Shown one piece after another: positions 38,744-47,640 of a stretch of 64,000 nucleotides of DNA. The stretch comes from Vibrio rarus (GTDB lineage: Bacteria > Pseudomonadota > Gammaproteobacteria > Enterobacterales > Vibrionaceae), in contig NZ_AP024901.1 in the NCBI RefSeq assembly GCF_024347075.1, forward strand, positions 434,001-498,000, written 5' to 3'. The number at the start of each line of letters is the position of its first letter. Position 1 is the first letter of the stretch. The notes beneath the pieces are model-generated. The model was not told the DNA's origin and searched no databases. It saw only the letters and a list, made by a program, of their open reading frames with translations. The position numbers and the translations under genes are program-made.

Positions 38744-39922
38744 TTACTTAAGCATTTGCTGCTTAGCATCCGCTAATGCGGCATCAACGGTTTGACGACC
38801 GTCAACAACGTTAACAATCACATTCTTAGCAGAACCCCAGTACGTGTTCATCTGTGGGATATTCGGCATGATTTCACCGTTTTCGGCACTGGCCATTGTC
38901 GCGGCAATACGCGGATCAGAAGCCAACTCTTTTTGGAAAGATTTCAGTGCGACTGCGCCCAATGGTTTGTCATTGTTCACTTCACGTAAACCATCGTTTG
39001 TCAGTAGGTAATTCTCTAAGAACTCAACCGCGAGATCTTTATTAGGTGACGCAGAACTGATACCTGCGGTCAGAACCCCTACAAATGGAGAAGACGGCTG
39101 GCCTTCAAATGTTGGTAAGGTCGTTACACCATAATCCACTTTGTTGTCGTAACCGCCCCAAGCCCATGGTCCATTAATCGTTAAGGCCACATTTCCTTTG
39201 GCAAATGACGAATCGGCAATGGAGTAATCCATATCCGCAGAGATCACTTTCTTATCCACTAGAGACTTAATAAAGTTCATTGCATCTTTTACGCCAGGCT
39301 TATCAATACCCACATCTTTCACGTCATAACCGGTATCAGTGTGCTTGAATGCGTAGCCGCCGTTTGCTGCCATTAATGGCCATGTGAAGTACGGTTCTTT
39401 TAAGTTCCACATGATGGCTTTTTTGCCTTCTTTGGCTAACTTAGCATCCAGTGCTTCCACTTCTTCCCATGTTTTCGGTGGCGTCTTCACTAGATCTTTG
39501 TTGTAGATAAGAGCAAGAGCTTCAATGGCCACAGGATAGCCAATGGTTTTTCCGTCAAAACTTACCGCATCCCATGCAAAGTCAACGATACCTTCTTTGG
39601 TCTCTTTAGACGGTTTGATCTCTGCAAGTAGACCCGCTTCAGCATAACCACCGAATCGATCATGAGCCCAAAAAATGATATCTGGACCATCGCCCGTTGC
39701 AGCCACTTGTGGGAAACGAGACTCTAAACCATCTGGATGAGCCACAGTCACTTTAATGCCTGTATCCTCTTCAAAGCGCTTACCTACTTCAGCAAGGCCG
39801 TTATAGCCTTTATCACCATTAATCCAAATTGTCAGCTGACCTTCTTCTATTGCTGCATGCGCACCAAAAGAACCAAGGGCAACTAAGGTGCCAAGTGCCA
39901 CTGTACTTAGAGCTTTTTTCAT
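38744..39922 (-). CDS. malE: periplasmic maltose/maltodextrin-binding protein
   Basis: This 392-residue binding protein delivers maltodextrins to MalFGK. The signal peptide [23 protein letters not shown] is followed by mature [35 protein letters not shown], matching MalE. Sugar-binding and hinge motifs such as [16 protein letters not shown] and [13 protein letters not shown] are clear. The ATG has AAAGGA upstream. It heads malEFG and is divergent from malK across a 693-bp control region. Confidence 0.97.
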   Translation of the reverse strand: MKKALSTVALGTLVALGSFGAHAAIEEGQLTIWINGDKGYNGLAEVGKRFEEDTGIKVTVAHPDGLESRFPQVAATGDGPDIIFWAHDRFGGYAEAGLLAEIKPSKETKEGIVDFAWDAVSFDGKTIGYPVAIEALALIYNKDLVKTPPKTWEEVEALDAKLAKEGKKAIMWNLKEPYFTWPLMAANGGYAFKHTDTGYDVKDVGIDKPGVKDAMNFIKSLVDKKVISADMDYSIADSSFAKGNVALTINGPWAWGGYDNKVDYGVTTLPTFEGQPSSPFVGVLTAGISSASPNKDLAVEFLENYLLTNDGLREVNNDKPLGAVALKSFQKELASDPRIAATMASAENGEIMPNIPQMNTYWGSAKNVIVNVVDGRQTVDAALADAKQQMLK

Positions 39923-40079
39923 CGGTTAATCCTTTTTTATTATTTATGTAGGGCTATCGTCATCGGTGAAAGCCAAGTTTCAGTCTCTATCATCCGCTAG
40001 TCACGTCTACTCATCATCATCCTGACTCCTACGCCCTAGCACAGTGAGCCCATTTTCGTGATCCCCCTCTCTCAAGGTG

Positions 40080-40095
40080 CGTGACCCCATTCACA
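40080..40095. promoter_or_regulatory. CRP-like site in the mal control region
   Basis: CGTGA-CCCCAT-TCACA matches the consensus TGTGA-N6-TCACA at 9 of 10 positions. Confidence 0.5.
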
Positions 40096-40108
40096 GAAAG
40101 AACATGCT

Positions 40109-40124
40109 TGTGACTCACGTCACC
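40109..40124. promoter_or_regulatory. CRP-like site in the mal control region
   Basis: TGTGA-CTCACG-TCACC matches TGTGA-N6-TCACA at 9 of 10 positions. It is 29 bp centre to centre from the other CRP-like site. Confidence 0.55.
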
Positions 40125-40195
40125 ACAACGACTGTTGTAAAAGTGATATGAGTCCGATTTCCACTCAATCTCATCGACCTCTCTCCACCCCTATT

Positions 40196-40205
40196 CCTCC
40201 CCCCT
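40196..40205 (-). promoter_or_regulatory. MalT-box-like sequence
   Basis: Minus-strand AGGGGGGAGG agrees with the MalT box GGGGAKGAGG at 8 of 10 positions. Confidence 0.35.
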
Positions 40206-40411
40206 ATTTATTCGTCATACAGGATGATGCCTTTCCCTAAAAAATCCCCCAAACTACTCTCATCCAAATTATGGATAGATAAGTACCTTTTCTAACTAGA
40301 TAGTTAGATTTACATTTTAAAAGAAGAATCAGTCCCTTAGTTTGTGTGAACAAATCCATACCGGGGAATACAAACAAGTGACTGTAATATAATAATAATT
40401 TTAAAATGGTT

Positions 40412-40496
40412 AGGTGATGACACTAAAAATTAACGGTGATTAATCCCTCTAGGGGGGAAGGGTTAATTTCATGTTTAGTGATCATCACCTTTTTCT
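40412..40496 (+). terminator. long hairpin with T-run upstream of malK
   Basis: AGGTGATG (40412-40419) and CACTAAA (40421-40427) pair with TTTAGTG (40474-40480) and CATCACCT (40483-40490), with a nested TTAATCCC/GGGTTAA. TTTTTCTT follows on the plus strand. TATAAT at 40388-40393 lies just upstream. It may terminate a short RNA or act as an attenuator. Confidence 0.6.
40452..40461 (+). promoter_or_regulatory. MalT-box-like sequence within a hairpin
   Basis: GGGGGGAAGG matches the MalT box GGGGAKGAGG at 8 of 10 positions. It lies in the loop of the long inverted repeat, so it may instead be structural. Confidence 0.25.
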
Positions 40497-40615
40497 TCCC
40501 AACCTTAGCAAGGTACTTAATAAAATAATGGCAGATTCCTACTTTACTGCGCCTATGCTATGACTCGTCATAGGTAAGCATTAAGTGAAAAATTTATTAT
40601 TGAGGATGGACTCAA

Positions 40616-41740
40616 ATGACCAGTGTCACGTTAAAAAATGTATATAAGTCTTATGGCGATGTGCAAATTTCTAAAAACGTCAATCTAGAGATTCATAAAG
40701 GCGAGTTTGTGGTATTCGTTGGTCCATCAGGCTGCGGTAAGTCAACGTTACTGCGTTGCATTGCCGGCCTTGAAGACATTACATCTGGTGACCTTTACAT
40801 TGGTGAACAACGCATGAACGACGTTGAGCCATCCAAACGTGGAGTGGGCATGGTGTTTCAATCATACGCTCTTTACCCTCACCTCAATTTATATGACAAC
40901 ATGTCGTTTGGCATGAAGTTAGCTAAAGCAGATAAAGGCGAAACTGAGAAACGAGTAAAACACGCGGCCGATATTCTTCAATTAACGCATTTATTAGACC
41001 GACAACCAAAAGCCCTTTCAGGGGGGCAGCGCCAGCGTGTGGCCATAGGCAGAACCTTAGTCTCTCAACCCGATATCTTCTTACTTGACGAACCGCTATC
41101 TAACTTAGATGCGGCACTTAGGGTGCAAATGCGCAGTGAAATCACCAAACTGCAACGTCAGTTGGGTTGCACTATGATCTATGTAACTCACGATCAAGTC
41201 GAAGCGATGACTATGGCTGATAAAATCGTGGTATTAGATGGCGGCTATGTCTCTCAAGTGGGACGCCCTTTAGACTTATATCACTACCCGCAAAACCGAT
41301 TTGTGGCCGGCTTTATTGGCTCACCGAAAATGAATTTCATCAGCGTACATGCTATTGAAGCCAGCAGTGAATACGTAAAAGTAGAATTAGAAAATAAAGT
41401 CGCGTTTACTATTCCGGTGGACGGCCGCACAGTAACACCTGGCCAACGCATGTCTTTAGGCATCCGCCCAGAACATTTACTCATGTCCGACTCATCAGAA
41501 GCGACGATTAGCGGTGAAGTAACGATTGTTGAAAAACTGGGGCAAGAAACACAAGTGTATCTGTCCGTTGAAAGCGCCGACACAGACATTAACTTCCGCC
41601 AGCCCGATACACTACAAGTGGAGGTGGGTGACCACTACTCTATTGGTATTGACCCTAAACGTTGTCACCTGTTTCATGATGATGGCCGTGCTTGTCGTCG
41701 CCTACATCAAGAAATTGGAGCCACAATAGCTGAGGCTTAA
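40616..41740 (+). CDS. malK: maltose/maltodextrin ABC transporter ATPase
   Basis: This 374-residue ATPase drives the MalFGK2 transporter and, in E. coli, inhibits MalT. Motifs in order are Walker [10 protein letters not shown] (~36-44), Q-loop QSYALYPHL, signature [13 protein letters not shown], Walker [13 protein letters not shown] and the switch His in [10 protein letters not shown]. The C-terminal regulatory OB-fold domain includes GIRPEHL. The ATG has GAGGA upstream. The lamB and malM genes usually found after malK are not next to it. Confidence 0.96.
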   Translation: MTSVTLKNVYKSYGDVQISKNVNLEIHKGEFVVFVGPSGCGKSTLLRCIAGLEDITSGDLYIGEQRMNDVEPSKRGVGMVFQSYALYPHLNLYDNMSFGMKLAKADKGETEKRVKHAADILQLTHLLDRQPKALSGGQRQRVAIGRTLVSQPDIFLLDEPLSNLDAALRVQMRSEITKLQRQLGCTMIYVTHDQVEAMTMADKIVVLDGGYVSQVGRPLDLYHYPQNRFVAGFIGSPKMNFISVHAIEASSEYVKVELENKVAFTIPVDGRTVTPGQRMSLGIRPEHLLMSDSSEATISGEVTIVEKLGQETQVYLSVESADTDINFRQPDTLQVEVGDHYSIGIDPKRCHLFHDDGRACRRLHQEIGATIAEA

Positions 41741-41752
41741 CCCTGCATCAAC

Positions 41753-41780
41753 ACCGCTCACTTACTGTAAAGGGAGCGGT
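41753..41780 (+). terminator. weak hairpin after malK
   Basis: ACCGCTC (41753-41759) pairs with GAGCGGT (41774-41780), with further inner pairing. No T-run follows, so its role as a terminator is uncertain. It abuts the end of the convergent fimbrial operon. Confidence 0.3.
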
Positions 41781-42595
41781 TACGGCCTCGCGGTTGCTGT
41801 TATCGTTACATAATCTTTATAACGCCCAGCCACTGCACCAGAGACCGATCCCACCTTAAATTGCATTTGTTTTTTATGCCCTGCGGACGGTGGCGATGAA
41901 AACGCCATCTTTGCATCAAAAGGGACCGTTCTGCCATCCAAACTTATGGAGTAATGAATTTTTTTACTCTCATTCTTTTCGTGTTGCAAGGCGCCATATT
42001 TTGACTCAATAGATAAAGAATAAGACGTATTGGAATTAATGGTCAGATCGAGGCTTTTTGAGCGCCCCGACTTTAGCACCCCTAAATCTAAGGTATTATT
42101 ATTTAAGGATGTACTCTGTATGTCCATAGACAAATAGGGATAAATTTGTACAAATGATTTAACACGTTTCGACCCTCGACTCGCCCCCTCTAAGTGAAGT
42201 GCAATACTGGCAGAATAGGTCCCCGGCGTACTGTGCATTATATCGTCAAATCTCAACTCAAACGTTTGTCTTGAGGCATTTCCCTTGAATGGAATAAACA
42301 AGCGTTTATTGTTTAGCCTTGTATAGGCCCTTCCCGACTCATCGGTCACCCTCGCCAATAAAGTACTTTGCTTATGGCGAAAACGTAACTGACCACTCTC
42401 TTCTGTTTTTACAACCACCCCTTCAAGGTTGCATTTTTTTAGTGCATCACTAAGTTCAATCACCACCCTAACTTTTGGCGCACTTTGAGGATCGTTAGAA
42501 TAGGTTTTCTTAGTGGATACCCCCCAACTGCCCGTACATTGCCCCATAGCCCAAGGGGTATACAGAAATATCAATATGCTAATAAATAATCTCAT
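41780..42595 (-). CDS. fimbrial tip-like/minor subunit of the chaperone-usher system
   Basis: This 271-residue secreted protein (signal ISILIFLYTPWAMG) is the last gene of the fimbrial operon and overlaps the usher stop by 1 nt. The C-terminus (GSVSGAVAGRYKDYVTITATARP) has the end pattern of spore-coat-U/pilin domains. The N-terminal half (ALKKCNLEGVVVKT, FIPFKGNASRQTFELRFDDI) looks like a second beta domain. The layout matches CsuE-type two-domain tip adhesins. The specific ligand is unknown; the call rests on position and C-terminal strand pattern. Confidence 0.75.
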   Translation of the reverse strand: MRLFISILIFLYTPWAMGQCTGSWGVSTKKTYSNDPQSAPKVRVVIELSDALKKCNLEGVVVKTEESGQLRFRHKQSTLLARVTDESGRAYTRLNNKRLFIPFKGNASRQTFELRFDDIMHSTPGTYSASIALHLEGASRGSKRVKSFVQIYPYLSMDIQSTSLNNNTLDLGVLKSGRSKSLDLTINSNTSYSLSIESKYGALQHEKNESKKIHYSISLDGRTVPFDAKMAFSSPPSAGHKKQMQFKVGSVSGAVAGRYKDYVTITATARP

Positions 42596-45006
42596 TACTT
42601 AACCTCCTGTAAAGTCAAAGGCGATAAATAGATCAAATTGTCTTCACTGTCCTCGATGATCAACTGCCCATGAAACGAAGGAGAACCTATGATAGTGATT
42701 GAAAACTCCCCATCGCCCATTCTTTCAATGGCAAATCGCCCCGCCTTGTTAGTAAAAATACTGCGGCTAAGCCCTTGCCCCTCTATCACTCCATTTCTAA
42801 GTACTATCGGGTTTCCCGCGGCATCAAGCAAAGAACCAATAACGGTTTTTGTATTATCTGACCCCACCAAAACCGTATGCCCAGTATAAGTCCCTGGGGT
42901 GATTTGGTAATATCCTGAACCATAGTCATAACCGATGGGTGCATCCGGAATCACCACATCAAACGAACTAGAAGAGTGCCCACCGTACAAAGGAACGGTA
43001 TTATTGAGCGCAGCCGTAGCTGTCGCTTCCGGTTCTGAATCTATATACTCATTAATATGCACAGGAACCTTTAGCGAATCATGAATATTGACAATAGCAG
43101 CAGGCCCTCGATAGCCTCGGTTCCAAGAAAAGTCACTATCCACCACAGTAAAGCCACTTGAAATACGCCCTGAAACCGTATTGGTTTCAAAGCCACTCTC
43201 TCTATCTACAAGACGCTCAACATCCATCTCAGCGGAATATCGATTACCAATATAATCCGCTCGCATCTCATAATCTTCAAAAGCATCACTGTATTCCCCC
43301 GCCACTTGGTAACCATAACTGCCTACTGAGTTGTTACTGTACTTGGTAAAACTGGCTCTAGAACGATTGCCCTGACTAAAATATTGAGCCAGTGCTTCAT
43401 AATCCCCATCATTTGAGTACCAGTCCCATTCCACAATAAAATAAAAATTCGTCTCATTACGCTCTACAACATCAAAACTTTGTAAATATTCAGTGCCAAC
43501 GGTTATATCAAAGTTATCATAAACCCATTCCACATCGAGTTGAGCGGTGAGTTCATATCGATTAGGCGAACGCAATGAATCAATTTGAAATGAAGGGTTA
43601 ATATTTAAAGTGCTAGTAAATTGATACGTATAGTCAATAATGGCACTAGAACCGGTAAGCAAATCTTGGGTTGTGTCCCAAGGAACCGACCTATAATCAT
43701 AAAAGGTCTCTAAACTCACTCGAAAGTTTTCTGCACCGGTACTGACCCCCTCAAAAATTGAACTGGTATAATCTATAGAGGCAATTGCCCCAAAGTTTTC
43801 CACATCAGTATAATTTAAAGCGCTGCCCCTAAAACCCACACTTCCACCACCAGCACCTAAACCAAGTGTCACTCCTGCCACTTGACCTAGCGGGTGATAA
43901 ATACCATTTAATCCAGAGGTAAACCAATCATTAATGCCATATTCATAATAGGACTGAACTATATATTGTTCTTTATCATACTGATATTTCCTGTTTTCTA
44001 CACTCGATGACACACCAATATAAATGCCATAATCACTATAGCCACTTTTTAATAACCGTGTATTAAAAAACTGGCTGTAAGATATTTGTTCTCTACGACC
44101 AGACTGATATCTAATTTCTAGTCTTATGTCATTATTTCCCTGACGTAACGGCAAGTCATCAATACTGTAGCGCCCAGGAGGTAAACGTATATCGCCATAA
44201 TATGTATCATTAATATAAACCCCTACATTAGCACTCTCGACCAAGTAAATATCTTGCGAACCCCCACTTTGAATATTTCGTGTCGGTTGCAACCTATTCC
44301 ACAACCGCTCCATGGCAAAACCTCCTAACGTCACTGACGGCAAATGTCCTGTGTTATAGGGTTGAATATCACCAATAGTAAAGCGCAATGGGTAACTTGG
44401 TCGGTCAACAAAAGCCCTCACATCACCTCGATAGACATCAATGCTATCCTCTCCAAGACGGTTGCTCGGAGAAACATAAATAGATCCATCTATATTTAGC
44501 CCTTTATATCCGCCAATATTAGTCGCGGTTATCCATTCTAAGCGCCAGTTAAGAGGATCAATGTCTTGGTTGCTATCTATATATGTTGATGTAGCATTAA
44601 ATATATTGTGCCAAGAAAAAAAACCCGATTCACTGTAAATAGGTGACTCATAGGGGATATCGAAACTTAACTGATTTTTCTTAGCATTGTTTTCTGCTAA
44701 TGATAAATTTAAACTTAAATCTAAATTATCAAATTCAATATTAATCCCTATACTTTTCAGTTCCTCTTGAGTGACTATTTTATTACCAAAGTCCAATAAT
44801 TTTTGTGATATTTCAGCTGTAATATAATTTCTTAAACGCGACTGTAATTCCGTCGCATTCACACCATTAAATGATGTACCATCCGTTACAATATTCACAT
44901 CAGAAATAAGTGTTTGTCCGCGATACAATGGAACAGGAAAGGTCCACTCTTTTCCTATCGCAAAAAAGCTTATTAATAATAAGATGACTACTATATGAAA
45001 TTTCAT
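42595..45006 (-). CDS. fimbrial outer-membrane usher
   Basis: This 803-residue usher threads chaperone-bound subunits through the outer membrane. It has a signal peptide (VVILLLISFFAIG), an N-terminal domain that recruits chaperone-subunit complexes, and a beta-barrel with aromatic and glycine-rich strands (RFTIGDIQPYNTGHLPSVTLGGFAMERLWN, GVYINDTYYGDIRLPPGRYSIDDLPLRQGNNDIRLEI). C-terminal plug-like domains include PIGYDYGSGYYQITPGTYTG and IVLRNGVIEGQGLSRSIFTNKAGRFAIE. It sits 14 bp after the chaperone gene and overlaps the tip gene. It belongs to the CsuD-like branch of ushers. Confidence 0.9.
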   Translation of the reverse strand: MKFHIVVILLLISFFAIGKEWTFPVPLYRGQTLISDVNIVTDGTSFNGVNATELQSRLRNYITAEISQKLLDFGNKIVTQEELKSIGINIEFDNLDLSLNLSLAENNAKKNQLSFDIPYESPIYSESGFFSWHNIFNATSTYIDSNQDIDPLNWRLEWITATNIGGYKGLNIDGSIYVSPSNRLGEDSIDVYRGDVRAFVDRPSYPLRFTIGDIQPYNTGHLPSVTLGGFAMERLWNRLQPTRNIQSGGSQDIYLVESANVGVYINDTYYGDIRLPPGRYSIDDLPLRQGNNDIRLEIRYQSGRREQISYSQFFNTRLLKSGYSDYGIYIGVSSSVENRKYQYDKEQYIVQSYYEYGINDWFTSGLNGIYHPLGQVAGVTLGLGAGGGSVGFRGSALNYTDVENFGAIASIDYTSSIFEGVSTGAENFRVSLETFYDYRSVPWDTTQDLLTGSSAIIDYTYQFTSTLNINPSFQIDSLRSPNRYELTAQLDVEWVYDNFDITVGTEYLQSFDVVERNETNFYFIVEWDWYSNDGDYEALAQYFSQGNRSRASFTKYSNNSVGSYGYQVAGEYSDAFEDYEMRADYIGNRYSAEMDVERLVDRESGFETNTVSGRISSGFTVVDSDFSWNRGYRGPAAIVNIHDSLKVPVHINEYIDSEPEATATAALNNTVPLYGGHSSSSFDVVIPDAPIGYDYGSGYYQITPGTYTGHTVLVGSDNTKTVIGSLLDAAGNPIVLRNGVIEGQGLSRSIFTNKAGRFAIERMGDGEFSITIIGSPSFHGQLIIEDSEDNLIYLSPLTLQEVK

Positions 45007-45020
45007 ATAGAAACCAAGAA

Positions 45021-45710
45021 TCAGTTCAAATCAAACTCAACTGCATCGCTATTTTGGAACTGCACTGGCAACTTGTATCTTTTAACCAAATTAGGTATCA
45101 AATAAATAGAGTTATTTTCAAATTTTAAATTATTCCAACTCGAACTCTCTGATTTACCATCCTTTGAAAAAGTCAGTTTTGCCTGGCCAATATTCAACAC
45201 ACAGTTGCCTTCATTTTTTAATACTAAGAAATCCCCTTCAACTCTAGAGTTTAACCTAGTCGTACACTCTTCTGATGTAGGTGATACAAACACTACCGTA
45301 GAGAAATTGAACAGGAATTTCACCTGTGAATCGCTTTTATCACCATCTGAGGTCTGCAGTTCTTCAAACACGATTCGGTAAGTTTGAGTTGAAGTGACCT
45401 GCTCGCCGCCTAAATACCGTACCCGAAAACGCCTCACATTATTTGGCGTAACACTGGCTTGCGGGGGTAAAATTAAAAAGTCTTCATCCGCTGGAGTGAT
45501 GGTTTCTTCACTGGTATTAGGGTCAATCACAACCCTATAAGCGGACACTTGGACTAATACATTTTTGCTCGAATTATTCGTCACTTGATAGCTCGATTGA
45601 GCTTTTGACCCCACATACTCCATTTCTAAATACATAGGCGTTACTTGATAAGCCAAGACATGGCCAACCGATAACAACCAAATACAACACACTCCCAAAA
45701 TAACCTTCAT
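45021..45710 (-). CDS. periplasmic fimbrial chaperone
   Basis: This 229-residue PapD/FimC-like chaperone donates a strand to subunits in the periplasm. The start MKVILGVCC at 45710 is chosen because GGAGGA (45714-45719) lies just upstream; a start 12 codons earlier lacks a ribosome site. The signal peptide ends near VGHVLA. Key residues include the N-terminal strand YQVTPMYLEMEY, NNSSKNVLVQVSAYRV, LPPQASVTPNNVRRFRVRYLGG and YRIVFEEL. It lies between the pilin and usher genes. Confidence 0.9.
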   Translation of the reverse strand: MKVILGVCCIWLLSVGHVLAYQVTPMYLEMEYVGSKAQSSYQVTNNSSKNVLVQVSAYRVVIDPNTSEETITPADEDFLILPPQASVTPNNVRRFRVRYLGGEQVTSTQTYRIVFEELQTSDGDKSDSQVKFLFNFSTVVFVSPTSEECTTRLNSRVEGDFLVLKNEGNCVLNIGQAKLTFSKDGKSESSSWNNLKFENNSIYLIPNLVKRYKLPVQFQNSDAVEFDLN

Positions 45711-45794
45711 ATTTCCTCCAATGAAATCAAAATGAGGCCAGTACAAAATACTCGCCTCATTAAAGGTTACAGAACATCTACAATTAACGTCGCA

Positions 45795-46364
45795 CTACAA
45801 AATACCCGCTACCTCAATTGTTACTGTATCCGAATAATTACCCTCTAAGGCACCAGTTGCATCCACTGTTAACTCAACAGCCACATCTTCAAGAGCATTT
45901 GCTTCAGGAATATCTTCTACCAGATCTTTATCCGCTTCCGATGGGGTAAACGAAATAGCCGCCACATCTAAAGTATAATCTAGCAACGCATCTGATTTAT
46001 CATGCGCTAGACCGCCATTATCTGACGTCATTGTCACCCTAAAGCCTGCTGTCGTATTACAATAAGCACTGACAGAACCAATAGCTAAACCGGACACATT
46101 TTTCCCAGATGAGAAGACATCAAGATCATTATCTTGTACTTCAAGCTCACACTCACAAGGGACGTCCCCAGATATTTCTAACGGTAACTCAATTTCACAC
46201 AACACTGAATCACCTGGATCATCACCCTGATCATCTCCACCACCACCAGGGCCACCACCGTTATGACACATGCGGTGCTTATGACGTTTACCTGCGTCAG
46301 CATCGGGTATAATCAACCCAAATAGCGCTAACCCCAACATAGCTGTAAAAAATATATTCTTCAT
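45795..46364 (-). CDS. fimbrial major subunit (pilin) with an unusual His/Gly/Asp linker
   Basis: This ~189-residue exported subunit has a signal peptide (NIFFTAMLGLALFGLIIPDADA) and a mature N-terminus GKRHKHRMCHNGGGPGGGGD, followed by an acidic Gly/Asp linker and then a beta-rich domain (ISGDVPCECELEVQDND, GLAIGSVSAYCNTTAGFRVTM, C-terminal EGNYSDTVTIEVAGIL). The C-terminal NYSDTVTI motif is typical of spore-coat-U and CsuAB-type pilins. The start is at the ATG 46362-46364 with GAGGG upstream, not the earlier TTG. The basic/Gly-rich linker is unusual for a pilin. It is the first gene of the operon. Confidence 0.85.
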   Translation of the reverse strand: MKNIFFTAMLGLALFGLIIPDADAGKRHKHRMCHNGGGPGGGGDDQGDDPGDSVLCEIELPLEISGDVPCECELEVQDNDLDVFSSGKNVSGLAIGSVSAYCNTTAGFRVTMTSDNGGLAHDKSDALLDYTLDVAAISFTPSEADKDLVEDIPEANALEDVAVELTVDATGALEGNYSDTVTIEVAGIL

Positions 46365-46455
46365 TTTCAATCCCTCGCTTAATGTTCACATTTACCCACG
46401 TTGCGAGGAAAGCATAGTGTTGCTTAGGTTTTTTCACGTCACCCTATCTGGTGAG

Positions 46456-47145
46456 TTAACGGCCATTTAGAGGGTGATTTTTGGGTGAATTTACCGTTTG
46501 TTGCACAGCACGAGCAATCAGCTCAGCTTTTGAATGTACATTTATTTTTCTCATCACACTGGAAGCATGGGTTTTTACCGTGTTAACACTCACATTGGCT
46601 GACTCTGCAATCTGCGGATTATTCAGCCCTTTCAAGATCATGAGACAAATGTGGCGCTCTTTTGGCGTTAAAGCGTGCTCTAACGCAAAGTCGTCGGCCG
46701 CAACATGTGGATCAAACTCATTGGCCACATAGGCTTTGGCTAATTTACTCAGATCTTGCCGGTTGTACCATAACTCACCATTGTTAATGGCCTTCACCGC
46801 AGGCGCGAGTTGTTCCAAACAGCACTTCTTCATCACCACCCCAGAAAAACCATTCATGATCCAGTCACCGACTTGAAAGTTTCGTTCATCGACATTAACA
46901 GCCAACCAGTCACCATGTTCATGCACAGGATTCACCCCACTTCGAACGGGATTACTCACCGTTTGCGCATCGATGAGATAAATGGAGCGCGATTGACGAT
47001 TGTTATTGAGACAGAAACAGTCACTCACACTAGTGAAGGCAGAAAATCGAGTTTCGGTGAAATGTTGTTTGAATATAGCAATTGATGCACTAGCAAACTC
47101 ATCTGAGCGTGTTACCACATATCCACAAGCATATGAAAGAGACAT
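46456..47145 (-). CDS. LuxR-family regulator of the VpsT/CsgD type
   Basis: This 229-residue transcription factor has a degenerate receiver-like N-terminal domain (no DD/phospho-Asp/Lys set) and a C-terminal LuxR helix-turn-helix (~158-215: LTPKERHICLMILKGLNNPQIAESANVSVNTVKTHASSVMRK). Between them GELWYNRQDLSK carries WYNR at 126-129, at the place where VpsT has its W[F/L/M][T/S]R c-di-GMP-binding motif. The ATG is preceded by GGGAGGAAC. It lies 85 bp upstream of the fimbrial operon on the same strand and may control it. c-di-GMP binding is plausible but not assured. Confidence 0.85.
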   Translation of the reverse strand: MSLSYACGYVVTRSDEFASASIAIFKQHFTETRFSAFTSVSDCFCLNNNRQSRSIYLIDAQTVSNPVRSGVNPVHEHGDWLAVNVDERNFQVGDWIMNGFSGVVMKKCCLEQLAPAVKAINNGELWYNRQDLSKLAKAYVANEFDPHVAADDFALEHALTPKERHICLMILKGLNNPQIAESANVSVNTVKTHASSVMRKINVHSKAELIARAVQQTVNSPKNHPLNGR

Positions 47146-47365
47146 AGTTCCTCCCTAAACGTCTCATCGACAAACGGAAGGAGTCTATTTGAAATAATCA
47201 ACATGATGAAAAATAAACACAAATAGTGCGTTATTCCAATTCCGTTTGAAGGCACTATAAAGGTAGGACTTTATTGGGGTTATTCAAATTTAATCTAGTT
47301 ATTTAAAACAGAGACTAACATTGATTAACAACTAAGATATTGATATTAAAAAGGAGTTTTATTTA
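47146..47365. promoter_or_regulatory. regulatory region upstream of the luxR-type gene
   Basis: This AT-rich non-coding stretch lies just upstream of the regulator gene and ahead of the MITE-like element. No clear site was recognised. Confidence 0.3.
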
Positions 47366-47494
47366 ATGTTTTTTAGAATAAAAAGGTATATATATAATAT
47401 TTTTTATCACATTCATGCTTTATTTGTAAAAAGACCGAGTTCTATAAACTCGGTCTTTTTAGGCTCGGTATATTATACCCGTCACACTAAATAA
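47366..47494 (+). CDS. possible small protein (42 aa), weakly supported
   Basis: An ATG at 47366 follows AAGGAG at 9 nt. The frame reads MFFRIKRYIYNIFYHIHALF and continues for 42 codons to a TAA at 47492-47494, through the terminator hairpin. The N-terminus is basic and aromatic. The overlap with a strong terminator, and the repeat following it, make it doubtful. Confidence 0.25.
   Translation: MFFRIKRYIYNIFYHIHALFVKRPSSINSVFLGSVYYTRHTK
47428..47460. terminator. strong symmetrical hairpin (14-bp stem)
   Basis: AAAAAGACCGAGTT (47428-47441) pairs perfectly with AACTCGGTCTTTTT (47447-47460) around CTATA. It is bidirectional. No gene of known identity ends just before it on the plus strand; on the minus strand it lies 176 bp beyond the small acidic gene. 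Confidence 0.85.
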
Positions 47495-47640
47495 GTGATC
47501 AGAAATAGCGCAGGAAAAATGCTCGAAAGCACGGCAGAATTTTTCCATAAGTCGTTATTCTACAATCAAAAATTCTAACTCAGTTATCGAGTATTTTAAC
47601 AAGCTAGAATGACCCGTTATTTAGTACGATTGGGATTAAT
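47472..47640. mobile_element. MITE-like repeat element with terminal inverted repeats
   Basis: The ~169-bp non-coding element is bounded by imperfect ~24-bp inverted ends. The left end reads ATTA..CCC..ACTAAATAA; the right end read on the minus strand gives ATTA..CCC..ACTAAATAA. Internal inverted repeats include GGAAAAAT (47513-47520) and ATTTTTCC (47539-47546). The right end supplies the TAA of the small acidic gene. A 43-nt stretch of it recurs at 53968-54010. I recall similar dispersed repeats in Vibrio genomes, unverified here. Confidence 0.6.

Larger units (their letters stand above)
39923..40615. promoter_or_regulatory. malE-malK divergent control region
   Basis: This 693-bp non-coding region separates malE and malK, much longer than in E. 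coli. It carries two CRP-like sites, several G-rich MalT-like boxes, a repeated CAGGATGATG (minus strand 40015-40024, plus strand 40220-40229) and a long hairpin with a T-run. Activation by MalT with maltotriose and by CRP-cAMP is inferred from the known biology of this locus. Confidence 0.7.

Noticed and set aside
40412..40490. integron attC-like site
   Set aside because: The arms lack the conserved attC core sites, and no integrase gene or cassette array is near.
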